The notes under the pieces: model-generated | Seen by the model: the letters and a program-made list of their open reading frames with translations, nothing else | What the model was told of the DNA's origin: nothing | Databases searched by the model: none | Made by a program: the position numbers and the translations under genes | Source: Dimorphilus gyrociliatus | Lineage: Eukaryota > Annelida > Polychaeta > Dinophilidae | Length of the DNA stretch: 64,000 nucleotides | Assembly (NCBI GenBank): GCA_904063045.1 | Contig: CAJFCJ010000055.1 | Coordinates: 8,802-72,801 of the forward strand | Direction of reading: 5' to 3' | Part shown: one piece after another, positions 37,199 through 47,097 of the stretch | Layout of the letters: every line of letters begins with the position of its first letter | Position numbering within the stretch: position 1 is the first letter of the stretch

Positions 37199-37366
37199 TT
37201 CAAATCTCTATGAGAAGAAAATATTTTATAGACAATTTTTGATAGAAAATGTCACTTTCTACTTTCCAATGCATAAGCAAGTCTATACAAATTGAAAGAA
37301 AGTATAGTCTTATAAGCAAAATACTTTTGTGATAAAAAGAAAAAAATACTTGATTATTGTTGAAAT

Positions 37367-37567
37367 TGGATATGACAGAAAATGTCCACAAATCAGTGCT
37401 TTTACCCTAACCCAGCCCTTAGCTGTACCAAACCTTTTCCATTAGCTCTAACCCTTAGAGGAGACCCTCCTAAGTACAAATCAGTTGCTGTTTTCTTCTG
37501 CCTAACCATTTCTCAATCCAAATTTTTGTCTTGAATTTTCTCATTTGTGGACATTTTCTGTTGACCC
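37367..37567. repeat. Palindromic MITE copy, near-perfect 9-bp target duplication
   Basis: Ends TGGATATGACAGAAAATGTCC / GGACATTTTCTGTTGACCC, flanked by TGTTGAAAT (37358-37366) and TGTTGACAT (37568-37576), one mismatch. Its interior runs in the opposite orientation to the 36991 copy 170 bp away. Confidence 0.82.
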
Positions 37568-38227
37568 TGTTGACATTTATAGAAACAATAACCACAATGA
37601 GTTGAATTTTTTGCAATCAGAAAGCAAAGCTCTAGATAAATAAACCTCTCTTTTTGTGTTTATTTAATTAGGTAAGTGTGAATCATATGAATAAGAAATA
37701 GCAAATAATATCTGCCTGGTGCAGGGCTAGAATAAAAGAAAAATGTGGTTGGCTGCGAATGTATCTGTTAGGAAATCGGCAGTTTGAAAATTTGATTGAA
37801 TTTATTGCTACAGGGGCTCCGAGTTAGGATTAGGGAATATAAATAAAACAGATATTACACTCAACTTTGAATATGCTGAGGTAGGCAACACAGGAAAAAA
37901 CAACTACTTCAATTATACATGAAAAAACTATCATTTACTGATTGTAATCTAAAAACATACGATATATTTATATAGCCTCCAATGACCAATGCATCTCCAC
38001 ACATTAGTTTAGTAGCTGCTCTGAAAGAGAAAAATAAAAAAAAACAATTACTAAACTCTTTAAAATCATATTTTAAAAAGGAACAAAGAACATGGGACAT
38101 ATTAGACTGAGAAATGGGAAATTCTGGTGGGATTATTGTTGAAAGTTGATTCTACTCCATTTGAAGCAATTGAACATCATTTTCATTGTGTTCTTTGGCT
38201 GTTATATATGGTCACAAAGGTGCAGTG
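37568..38227. other. Spacer, no gene recognised
   Basis: AT-rich. No repeat family or gene that I can support. Confidence 0.45.
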
Positions 38228-38703
38228 ACATTTCGGCCCAGGACAGTTCAGCCCACTTTTGGACATTTTGGCCCATTTGGGACATTTTGGCCCAGGACAT
38301 TTTGGCCCATTTTATGACTTTTTGAGTTAATTATGAATTAAATACAATAAATAAGAAAAAGCAAATCAATTTTAAAATTAATAAAAAATATAATAAGTAA
38401 TATAATATAGTAATTCGAGATATGTAAAATAATTATTATAAAATTCAAAATATTTCCAGAATAATGGATACCAGTTTTCCTTATTTCTGAAGTATATTTT
38501 ACATTGTTTTACAATTTCCTTTTCCTGTTTTGAGAAAAAGTAGAAAGCATATTTCTTTTCTTCATTTATCATAGAAGCTTCAATAGAAATTACAACATGA
38601 ATTTGAAAAACTGTTGGAAGTGTGGATTAAGATTTCATTGGACTCAAAGAAAATTCAGATGCAAGTTGTGCAGACATTTTTATCATACAAAGTGTTCAAA
38701 ATG
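38228..38703 (+). mobile_element. MULE copy 5: terminal array and first exon only
   Basis: 38228-38318 has five tandem units of GGACATTTTGGCCCA type. 280 bp later, 38597-38703 encodes a C4/HxxC zinc finger (NCWKCG ... CKLCRHFYHTKC) ending at a GTAAGT donor, which matches exon 1 of copies 2 and 3. No FLYWCH or catalytic exon follows; the sequence from about 38825 is unrelated. It is a left-end fragment of a family with its own array unit. Confidence 0.65.
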
Positions 38704-38824
38704 TAAGTAAACTCTCTAACTTTCTCAGGTATAATGCTATATCATCAAATGTTTTATCAACAAAATAGATTGCAGGTGTTTACAATTCAAAATCATTTAT
38801 TAAATATTTCCTTGATATTTCAGA

Positions 38825-38956
38825 ATGAAAATAAGACTTCTGGAAATTGTTATTTTGCTTTCCTTAACTATTTCTTCATTAAACTGTGATATTTTTAAAC
38901 TAGCAGAAGAATTCAATAATTTACTTGACAACAAACTTGGCCTAAAATCATTTCAG
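38825..38956 (+). CDS. Possible signal-peptide exon
   Basis: A 44-codon exon from an ATG just after a TTTCAG, ending at a CAG|GTAC donor. The first 21 residues are a classic signal peptide (basic start, EIVILLSLTISSL core, Cys cleavage region), followed by an amphipathic helix. No following exon is evident before the MITE at 39152. The product is unknown. Confidence 0.35.
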
Positions 38957-39151
38957 GTACACAATTCATTTGTTCATACATTCATTAATTCAGGTTGTAA
39001 AATTATCATATTCAGAAATTTATTGATGACAAAAGCAAGGTGATCTATAAAAAGAGATTTCTAGATAATTCACATAGCCATTTTGTCATCCAAAAAGTTA
39101 TTATTAAAAATTTAATTAAAAGATTTATAGTATACTTATTTTTTTAAAGAT

Positions 39152-39356
39152 GCAACAGAAAATGTCCACAAATGAGTGGTTTTACCCTAACCCTAACCCA
39201 GCCTTTAGCAGTACCTAACCTTTTGCATTAGCCCTAACCCTTAGAGGAGACCCTCCTAAGAACAAATCAGTGGCTGTTTTCTTCTGCCTAACCATTTCTC
39301 AATCCAAATTTTTGTTTTGAAATTTCTCATTTGTGGACATTTTCTGTTGACCCCCA
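39152..39356. repeat. Palindromic MITE copy
   Basis: Ends CAACAGAAAATGTCCACAAA / TTTGTGGACATTTTCTGTTG. The interior includes CCCTAACCCTAACCC and is nearly identical to the 37367 copy. No clear target duplication. Confidence 0.8.
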
Positions 39357-39686
39357 GATACCCACCTTCTTATAGAACATTCACTCAGAGTTTCATCCCC
39401 AAAATAGCCCTTTAACTGTATATAAATTTTCATTTGAGAGACCTTCTCATGCACCAAAAATGCAATGATATTTCATTGAATGGAATGTGTGGACATGACA
39501 TGTGGTTGCTTACACCAAAATAAATTTGAAATGGCTTGACAGAATCGAATGAAAGTTTACACAGTGAAAGTTTACTAATTCACTAAGATTATTGGAAAGT
39601 ATCAATGTGATTAGTTTAGCTGTTTTAAAATTATAGCACAGAGCTTGAAATTTTTCCTAATATTTTGTATTTTGTTGTATCCTGAT
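39357..39686. other. Short spacer before the gypsy element
   Basis: No gene, array or repeat seen. Confidence 0.45.
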
Positions 39687-39755
39687 TGTACACTTATGAA
39701 CTATAATTTATAGATATTTTATAAATGATACTTACTATATGGTAGAAGTGAGTAT

Positions 39756-40553
39756 ATGCTGAAATTGGAAGAATATATGGAGAAAATAAAGAATTTGGGT
39801 GGAGCTGTTGATGGTGAATCCTTCATTGCAAAACATGTGCAGTCTGGTTCATTAACTCTTCCTGAAAACTCTTCTATGTATGGAAGTTCAAGTAGCCTCA
39901 AATTGCAATCTGGTAGTTCAAGTGAGTCAATGTCTCAAGCAAGGAATAGGGGACAGAGGACAACAGAACAGCTCATAATGAGAATCACTGAATTGGAACA
40001 TACCATGGCAAATTTACTTTTGGATGCTGGTGAAAGACCAAATACTACATTGTTGAAACCATATTCTGGAAGAGAGGACACCTGGAATTTTAAAAGGAAT
40101 TTCAGAACAGCTGCAGAAATAAGTTCATGGAATACTGAAGCAAAAAGAATACAAATGTTAAGAAAGTACACTGTAGATAAAGCTAGACTGTTTGTTGAAA
40201 GACTTCCTCCTGAAGCATCAGAAAAAGATATATGGGGAGCTTTAGACTTTGAGTTTAACCCTCCCCCTATTATCTATAAAAGAGATGTTGAAAGGTTAAA
40301 GCAATTAACTGGTGAAACTGTAACAAGTTTTGCTGGGAGAGCAAGTGATCTTTTTGAGAAATTCTTGCCTGGAAATGCAAATGATCAGCCTGCTGTGATT
40401 GAAAGGATAAGAGAAATACAGTTATTAAACACCTTGAGATCTGGCCTGAGAGCTGATATAGTCAACCATGTGGAACAACACAGGAATATTGACAATGCAA
40501 AACAGTATCTAAATTTGGCAAAAGAAGCTGAAGCATATCTTAGTACTCTATGA
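39756..40553 (+). CDS. gag: Gag-like structural protein of the gypsy element
   Basis: A 265-codon frame beginning five bases after the LTR remnant. The N-terminus has a short amphipathic helix and a Ser-rich stretch, followed by a coiled coil (TTEQLIMRITELEHTMANLL). The retrotransposon capsid fold follows: WNFKRNFRTAAEISSW, then ERLKQLTGETVTSFAGRASDLF. No CCHC zinc knuckle is seen here or in the 230 bp before protease. The upstream leader and primer-binding site appear deleted with the rest of the 5' LTR. Confidence 0.75.
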   Translation: MLKLEEYMEKIKNLGGAVDGESFIAKHVQSGSLTLPENSSMYGSSSSLKLQSGSSSESMSQARNRGQRTTEQLIMRITELEHTMANLLLDAGERPNTTLLKPYSGREDTWNFKRNFRTAAEISSWNTEAKRIQMLRKYTVDKARLFVERLPPEASEKDIWGALDFEFNPPPIIYKRDVERLKQLTGETVTSFAGRASDLFEKFLPGNANDQPAVIERIREIQLLNTLRSGLRADIVNHVEQHRNIDNAKQYLNLAKEAEAYLSTL

Positions 40554-40783
40554 ATAGAGGAAAAAGAGGAACAATATTGGAAGAAAAATGATTGGAAGAC
40601 TTATAATCCTCCACAACACAGACACAGTAATCCAGAGAATAGAGGTTACAATCCAAGATATGGTGAAACCATCATGGAAACAGGAGAGCTGAATCAAAGT
40701 CAACCCTCCACAGAATCAGTTTTGAGAAACCTGACAAACCATCAGATGGCGAAAATACAGCTGGAACAGTTGCAATATATCAT

Positions 40784-41491
40784 GTGGGACAAGAAACAAA
40801 GTACCATTTTCGATGTACTTCTCAAGTTAAGGGAAGAAATGACTTCATGATTAGATTTGTGAATCCAAAAGGGAGAGAAACTTTGGCTCTGTGTGATTCA
40901 GGTACTCTCATATCCTTCATTACAGAAAAGGAAATACAGCTGTTAGGTGATAAGATACAGATGGAATTACCCCCTGGGTCACTATGTTTTACAACAGCTG
41001 ATGGCACAAGACTAAACACACTTGGACACTGTAAATTGAATATTCAGTTTGCTGGTAGGATTCTGGAACAGGAATTAATTGTAGTAAAGGATCTGGATTT
41101 GTCAATTCTACTTGGATGTGATTTTCTGACAAAAAATGGTGCAAGATTGGACTTTGCAACAAAAACTGCATCCCTCCCCTTTTTCATACAGAATGGTAAA
41201 GATGCAAAAGAAGAATTACATGTGAAATCTTTTCATGGAGCTGGAGGAAGAACAGAAGAAAAGAAGAAAAAAAGAAGCAAGAAGAAATTTGCTGTTAGAA
41301 TGATCAGAAATGAAAAGAATTCAGACAAGGCAGTGGAATTAACCAGAATTGAAAAAGAAAGAAGAAAGTTGAAGAATCTATTGTTGAAGAATTTGAAGAG
41401 ATTATGGCTAAAGATGAAACAGATATTGGCACACCTGATGTACCACCTCTCTCAATTGATCTTTGTGAAGAAGCCACCCCATTCAAGCTAA
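40784..41491 (+). CDS. pol: Aspartic protease part of pol
   Basis: Retropepsin-like domain: LALCDSGTLISFI supplies the active-site DSG (instead of the more usual DTG), and ILLGCDFL is the conserved second motif. After about residue 150 the frame becomes Lys/Arg/Leu-rich and out of register. The true continuation into RT lies in another frame from near 41355, an A-rich stretch. That is either programmed frameshifting or a one-base error. Confidence 0.75.
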   Translation: MGQETKYHFRCTSQVKGRNDFMIRFVNPKGRETLALCDSGTLISFITEKEIQLLGDKIQMELPPGSLCFTTADGTRLNTLGHCKLNIQFAGRILEQELIVVKDLDLSILLGCDFLTKNGARLDFATKTASLPFFIQNGKDAKEELHVKSFHGAGGRTEEKKKKRSKKKFAVRMIRNEKNSDKAVELTRIEKERRKLKNLLLKNLKRLWLKMKQILAHLMYHLSQLIFVKKPPHSS

Positions 41492-43188
41492 GACCATACA
41501 GATTACATCCAGTGAAAATGGATGAATGTAAAAAGCAAGTTAATGACTTACTGAACAGTGGAATTATTAGAATAAGTAAAAGTGAATGGGCATCTCCTAT
41601 TCTGTTTGTACAAAAGAAAGAAGGAATGCAAAGACTTTGTATTGATTATAGAAAACTCAACAAACAGACTAAGAAAAATAGGTATCCACTCCCTCATCAA
41701 GAAGATTTATTTGATCAGCTAGGAGAAAATAAATATTTCTCTGTACTCAACCTCACAAGTGCTTATCACCACATCAAAATTAAAGAAGAAGATAGAGAGA
41801 AAACAGCATTTATAACACCATTTGGCCTCTTTGAGTTTAATAGAATGCCATTTAGGTTAGCAAATGCCCCACCTCACTTCAGCTATGTTATGGCAACATT
41901 TGCTTTAAATGGAATGGATAAATTCTGCCTCAATTATATGGATGATATTATCATATTTACCAACACTCTAGAGGAGCATAAAGTAGCTTTGACAAAAGTG
42001 CTGGAACAAATCAAGAGAAAAGATTTTAGAATCAAGCTGAGCAAATGTAACTTTCTTCAGGAATCAATTCAATTCCTTGGACACAGAATAAGTAAAGATG
42101 GAATTGCTACTGATGCAGAGAAAATTGCTAGGATCAAGGAAGCAAACAAACCTGTATTTGCAAATACATTACTCAGTTTTGTTGTGTTTTGTGGATATTA
42201 TAGAAGGTTTATAAAAGACTTTGCAAGAATTACCAAACCTCTACAAAATTTGATAAAGGAACATGGTAAAAACAGCAAACTCAACTGGACTAAGGAAGCA
42301 GAAGAAGCCTTTGATACCCTCAAGAGAGGGATGATAACACCTCCAATCCTACAGCTACCTGATTATAACAAACCTTTCTACCTTACCACTGATGCATCTG
42401 ACTTTGCAGTTGGAGCTATCTTAGAGCAAGAAACTGTTGGAGCTGATGGAAAGAAAACCAAGAGACCAGTTTCATTTGCATCAAAATTACTTATCAATTC
42501 ACAGCTCAAGTATGCTGCATATCAAAAAGAAGCTTTTGCTGTTTATTGGGCAACACAGAAGTTTTCACATTACCTAAGATACAAGAAGTTCTTCTTATAT
42601 ACTGACCACCAAAGTTTGGTTCAAACATTTGTTCAAAGAAAACTTAATTTGTGTACAGTAAAATGGGTAATGGCACTTATGGATATGGAATTTGAGATAA
42701 TATACATACCTGGTAGGAACAACAGAGCTGACTGGATATCCAGAATTGGTGAAGGAAAACCCCAAATAAGCTTTAAAGATTTATTGAAGAAGGAGTTATT
42801 GGAAGAGAAGGCTGAAGAGTCTGCAACACAACTTATGCAAAGAAAAGACATAATTTCATGTAATTTCCTAGATGCAGAAGAGTTTGAGGATATAGATAGT
42901 AATGATGAAAATGAGAATGGCAATGAAAATGAAGCTGCTGAAATCACAATGAATTTTCCACAAGAACAAGCTAAAGATTTGGAACTGATGAAAGTAGTAG
43001 ATAAATTAGAAGGTTTAGAAATTTCAAATGCAGAAATGGGTGAATATGCTGATCATTTGGAAAAGATGCTGATAAGAGATGACTTGGTAAGCTATTTGAG
43101 CAGATGCATGGGCATCCCTTATTCAGACATTATGGCATTGATACCACTATACAAACTTGGGAATATGCATTCTGGCACCCAAAATTGA
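41404..43188 (+). CDS. pol: Reverse transcriptase / RNase H, altered first catalytic residue
   Basis: RT of the Ty3/gypsy type: LRPYRLHP and GIIRISKSEWASPILFV, the YMDD box in LNYMDDIIIF, and the thumb region. The first catalytic Asp of motif A (normally LDL-S-YH) is Asn here (LNLTSAYHH), which should abolish polymerisation. RNase H follows with TDASDFAVGAI and YTDHQSL. After about residue 460 an acidic linker leads to the integrase. The frame leaves the integrase frame near 43100, where a single-base shift separates the two. Confidence 0.85.
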   Translation: MAKDETDIGTPDVPPLSIDLCEEATPFKLRPYRLHPVKMDECKKQVNDLLNSGIIRISKSEWASPILFVQKKEGMQRLCIDYRKLNKQTKKNRYPLPHQEDLFDQLGENKYFSVLNLTSAYHHIKIKEEDREKTAFITPFGLFEFNRMPFRLANAPPHFSYVMATFALNGMDKFCLNYMDDIIIFTNTLEEHKVALTKVLEQIKRKDFRIKLSKCNFLQESIQFLGHRISKDGIATDAEKIARIKEANKPVFANTLLSFVVFCGYYRRFIKDFARITKPLQNLIKEHGKNSKLNWTKEAEEAFDTLKRGMITPPILQLPDYNKPFYLTTDASDFAVGAILEQETVGADGKKTKRPVSFASKLLINSQLKYAAYQKEAFAVYWATQKFSHYLRYKKFFLYTDHQSLVQTFVQRKLNLCTVKWVMALMDMEFEIIYIPGRNNRADWISRIGEGKPQISFKDLLKKELLEEKAEESATQLMQRKDIISCNFLDAEEFEDIDSNDENENGNENEAAEITMNFPQEQAKDLELMKVVDKLEGLEISNAEMGEYADHLEKMLIRDDLVSYLSRCMGIPYSDIMALIPLYKLGNMHSGTQN

Positions 43189-43766
43189 AAACTAATATTA
43201 AAAATCATCTACATCAGTGTGAAGTATGTGAACAACTAAGAGCACCAAGCCATAGGCATGAATTGATAGAAACACCACATCCTGTTGAACCTCTACAAAG
43301 AATTGACATGGATATTATTGGACCTCTTAATGGACATAATACTTTCAAGCACATTTTGGTTATTGTAGATCACATGCCAAGATTTACAAACCTGTATCCT
43401 CTTAAGGGACAAACTTCAGAAGAGATACTAAAACACTTGTTTTATGACTATTTTCCTAATTTTGGTTTACCAGAGGAAGTGTTAACTGATCAAGGAAGAA
43501 ACTTCCTAAGTGAGACATTTGTTGAGCTTGTCACATCCCTGGGTGTAAGGAAAATCAAAACTACAGCCTTTCATAGCCAAAGCAATGGCATAGTAGAAAG
43601 AAGAAACTTGGAAGTAAGAAGAGCACTACATAAGTTACTGGTAATAGAAGGGTATACTAATTGGGTGAAGCAGTTACCAATTATTTAAAGCTGCCTCAAC
43701 CAAATTCCAGTTGGAAGTACAGGAAAAACCCCTCATGAATTACTTTATGGACTTAGAAATCGAAAC
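43104..43766 (+). CDS. pol: Integrase of the gypsy element, one in-frame stop
   Basis: HHCC zinc-binding domain (HPLFRHYG ... CEVCEQ) and a complete DDE core: DMDIIGPL, EEVLTDQGRNF, and QSNGIVERRN with the catalytic Glu. A TAA at 43686-43688 interrupts it. Reading continues in the same frame after the stop (ending TGKTPHELLYG) into the next open stretch. All catalytic residues are intact. Confidence 0.85.
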
Positions 43767-45119
43767 ATGTTGGATACATTGCTAACAATTCCAAGAATTG
43801 AGCCAACAACCAAATTCTTATTTGATAGAAAGCAAGACATGGACAAATTAAGGACAACTGCATTATGTAAATCAGTAATAAAGAAGAAGGAATACAGGGA
43901 TAGAATTAACAAAACCCTGACCAGAAAACCTCCAACCTATAGTATTGATGATTGGGTACATATTAGGAGAGAAGATATTCACAGAGGTATGGAAAGGATA
44001 CCAAGCTTTAAATGGAATGGACCATATAAGATAACAGCTGCAGATGCAACCAAATGTTTGTATGAAGTGGAATTGGAAGATGGCAAAAGAAAATATTATC
44101 ATGCAACAAGATTAAGATTGGCTAATAACCAAGCAAGAGATGAGACAGTTAATCATGTTGGTACAGAAAATAGAAGAAAACCATCAAGGTTATTTCCAAT
44201 TAGAGAGATAATACCTCTAATAATAATCATGATCATATTTATGCTACTACCATTGACAATGGCAAACCAATTCACAACTGGTGCTAACATCACTTTAGAA
44301 TTTGTACTTCCTATTCAATACTGCAATGGACAGCAACTACAGCAAGCATTTGATTTAGCAGATCAACCTGAATGTCAAGTATACAACCAACCTGTGACCA
44401 AAATATTAGCCAATGTCTATGAAATAAACACAGCTGATTTAGAGGTTGAAGCAGTAAAATGCATGGTGAGGAAGAGAGAGAACTTCTACACTTATTATTT
44501 TTTTGGTTCAAAGAAGCACAGAGTTGAAAAATTCATTGTTACATTGTCAGAAGAAGAATGCAGAAAGATGTATCAAGAGAAGAAAGCTTACTCTGGGCAG
44601 AAGCTTTATAACAAAGGAAATATTTGGACTTATAATGAAAGGAAAGGAACAGCCTATAAATACCCATCAACAACTTTAGTTATAGAATATACTACAATTA
44701 TACAAGTTGGAAAAGCATACTGGTTACCTTATCAAAACTATGTAACAACAGATCTTGATTTTGTTGAAGATTGTCCAGTTCAACAAAGATTTTGCAGAAC
44801 TATAAATTCAGTTATTATCCTCCAATTGTTAAAAGATAATAGAATCATGGGACAAGAATCACCATGGAGAGTGATTTCAAGAAGGATATCATGTATAAAG
44901 TTTGCAGGATATTACTCCTGTCCTGAATATACTATTATGGATAAATACTATAAAGATAGTTTCATAGAAGGATTTGGAGGGCCAGGTACAAGAGTTCTGG
45001 TTCCTATCAAAGAAAACCAACTTCTGACAACAGATTTATCAACATCTGGGTACCAAGATGATGAAATGCTAAAGAATGCAGTATTCAAGCTGGTGTCAGA
45101 AGAGGAAGTAGTTTATTGA
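43767..45119 (+). CDS. Integrase C-terminus continuous with env-like region
   Basis: The first about 140 codons are the integrase tail with a WNGPYKI motif (GPY/F domain, DNA binding). Without a stop the frame then enters a hydrophobic stretch (IIPLIIIMIIFMLLPL) that would serve as a signal peptide, and then an ectodomain-like region with many Cys and Tyr. So pol and env-like coding share a frame here; an env product would need splicing or cleavage. The Cys-rich middle is related to the fragment at 13208-13520. I cannot assign it to a named envelope family. Confidence 0.65.
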   Translation: MLDTLLTIPRIEPTTKFLFDRKQDMDKLRTTALCKSVIKKKEYRDRINKTLTRKPPTYSIDDWVHIRREDIHRGMERIPSFKWNGPYKITAADATKCLYEVELEDGKRKYYHATRLRLANNQARDETVNHVGTENRRKPSRLFPIREIIPLIIIMIIFMLLPLTMANQFTTGANITLEFVLPIQYCNGQQLQQAFDLADQPECQVYNQPVTKILANVYEINTADLEVEAVKCMVRKRENFYTYYFFGSKKHRVEKFIVTLSEEECRKMYQEKKAYSGQKLYNKGNIWTYNERKGTAYKYPSTTLVIEYTTIIQVGKAYWLPYQNYVTTDLDFVEDCPVQQRFCRTINSVIILQLLKDNRIMGQESPWRVISRRISCIKFAGYYSCPEYTIMDKYYKDSFIEGFGGPGTRVLVPIKENQLLTTDLSTSGYQDDEMLKNAVFKLVSEEEVVY

Positions 45120-46200
45120 AAAAGTACCAGTCAAAGAGTTTAATGATAAGGAATGCTCTTCAGAAAGACCACGAAAGTATACCAACATTTAGAGATTGGT
45201 ATAGGGAAGGAGATAAAACATATCATATGATGATTAAAATCCCTGGTCATGCTGTAGTCAGAACATACCAATTAAAGCAATCTATAGCACCAGATGTATG
45301 GAGTATACAAAACACATATATTGGAAAAATGTTAAAGAAAGTAACCTTGCCCATTGCAAAGGAGTGAAGAAAAGACCAGTACAAAGTTACCCACAAATTT
45401 GTTGAAGAAAAATTGTTGCCAAAAACAGGTGTTTGGTTTCAAGGACCTCAAGGGAAGCAGTTTAAGTTGACTAAAAGAAAATTAGGATATCTCCTACTAG
45501 AAAGAATTGCAAAATCAGAAAAAGAAAAAGAGATGAAAATAAAAATCATCAAAGTGGAACAAGGGCAGCATTTCTAAAATCAGTTGATAAAAATTTCATC
45601 AACTTACAAGATACCTTTAACCAGCTCTCAAGAATGTTATGTAGAGCATTTGTGCAGAGGAAATTATTATCTACTAAGTCCTATCACACGTCAGTTACCA
45701 ACAGTTTTATCTGAAGAGAAAGGAACACATAGCACTTGGCTGGGAGACCTCGCAACAATTAATTGTTGTACACAACACAAATCTATTCAGATCATATGTG
45801 ACTTGAACATTATTGTGAAAGATGGTAAATGCTCAAAGCAACTATTGGCCAAATATAAGGAGTTAATATTCTCAGTGGAGCCCATAACCCATCAATTGCG
45901 TGATAGCTTAAAAGATATAATATATGGAATAACATGAACAAATCTTCAGGTAAAGAATCTTTGGAAGCCAGAGTAATATGAACAAATAAGCTTGATCAAT
46001 ATTCGACAATTTGAAACAATTGGATATGATAATAATTAGGATAATGTTGGAAAGAAACATAAAATATAAACAAAAAAAAAAAAAAAAAAAAAAAAAATGT
46101 AACACAAAGAATACTAAACAGATTCAGAAAAACAAATGACATCAAATCCATTGAGGAAGGCCAACCCTTAAGAGTTGTCATCAGCAGGAAAGGTCAAGTT
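45116..46200 (+). pseudogene. env-like C-terminal region, broken
   Basis: Continues the env-like region through several frame breaks. 45584-45937 contains the GTHSTWLGDL motif shared with 13545-14120. The distal Cys block and transmembrane anchor seen in the 13.5-14.5 kb copy are missing. A poly-A run (about 46070-46096) and about 35 further open codons precede the polypurine tract. The gene is defective in this copy. Confidence 0.55.
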
Positions 46201-46252
46201 ATTATTGCCAATGTTGAACCATCAGTGGAATGATGCTTTAAGGAGAGAAGTC

Positions 46253-46827
46253 TGTACGCTTACAAACTATAGTTTATAGATATTTTATAAATGATACTTA
46301 CTATATGATAGAGGTGTTGAAGTAGATGCTACCTCTAGGGTAGATGGTACCAAACTGCCAGAATCAACCCCTTTTATAGGCAAAGGATAAGATGTTACAT
46401 AACAAACATGTTGACAACAACAACAAGTGTTTATTTACATAAATATGATGTAAGAATTGACCCTTGATGGGTAACCTATGCAAAGTTGTTGTTGTTTACA
46501 TCACTATTGCATAATATGATAACCCTTGACCCTGTTTGTTGTGAACAATCCTTATCTGGGGTTAGACCCTTGTTGTTGACAGCCAAGGCATAAACAACTG
46601 ATAAGGAATTGTATAAAAGCAGGGCATAGGCAGTAACAGGCATTCAGTCCTGAATCAACTCCCTTAGTGAACAGGTCTAGTATTACTTTAGAATACAGTT
46701 ATATTATTCTTATGGTTTGGTTCTATATTCATCCTTCATCAATTCTACATCTCTCTCCTAAGTGGCTTACTCCTGGTTCAGTTCTATTTGGACCAGTACT
46801 TACCTACAACCTCAGCAGGAAAGTACA
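46253..46827 (+). repeat. 3' LTR of the gypsy element (family A)
   Basis: Starts TGTACGCTTAC directly after the polypurine tract and ends AAGTACA. It has a TATAAAAGCAGGG promoter at about 46611-46623. The first about 195 bp also contain a TATAAAAGGGG motif and a GTAAGTATC donor-like site on the minus strand. The end shares the TTTGGACCAGTACTT block with LTR family B. Confidence 0.82.
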
Positions 46828-47097
46828 TCTGTATTTCTTTTTAAATGTATTCAAATCAGATAGACATTGATTCATGAGCACGAAAATAAAAGTTAGATAT
46901 TAAATTGTTTTCCATTTGATAAATTAAAAATGGATTCTTCTAAGAGAATGTAATTATTATTGAATTGATGAACATTAGATTTTAGTTTATTTGATTTTTT
47001 AGGATATGATAAATAAAGTATTCACAACCCTAACCTAACATTCAGAATACAAAACAACAATATAACTAAAAGATGGAAACTAATTTTCTCTCTTTTC
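46828..47097. other. Spacer between retroelement and GPCR gene
   Basis: No gene. It contains the putative 3' flank of the GPCR gene; I see no firm polyadenylation signal. Confidence 0.4.

Larger units (their letters stand above)
39687..46827 (+). mobile_element. Ty3/gypsy LTR retroelement with env-like region, 5' LTR truncated
   Basis: Order: 64-bp remnant of the 5' LTR (39687-39750), gag, protease, reverse transcriptase, RNase H, integrase, env-like region, polypurine tract (AAGGAGAGAAG, about 46240-46250), and a full 3' LTR of 575 bp (46253-46827, TGTAC...GTACA). The gene order is that of gypsy-type elements with a third reading frame (errantivirus-like layout). Frame breaks between protease and RT, at the RT-integrase junction, within integrase and within the env-like region, together with a changed RT catalytic residue, indicate an inactive copy. 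I see no clear target duplication. Confidence 0.9.

Noticed and set aside
46070-46096. Poly-A tail marking a processed retrogene
   Set aside because: The sequence continues with open coding-like sequence, a polypurine tract and an LTR, so the A-run is internal to the gypsy element.
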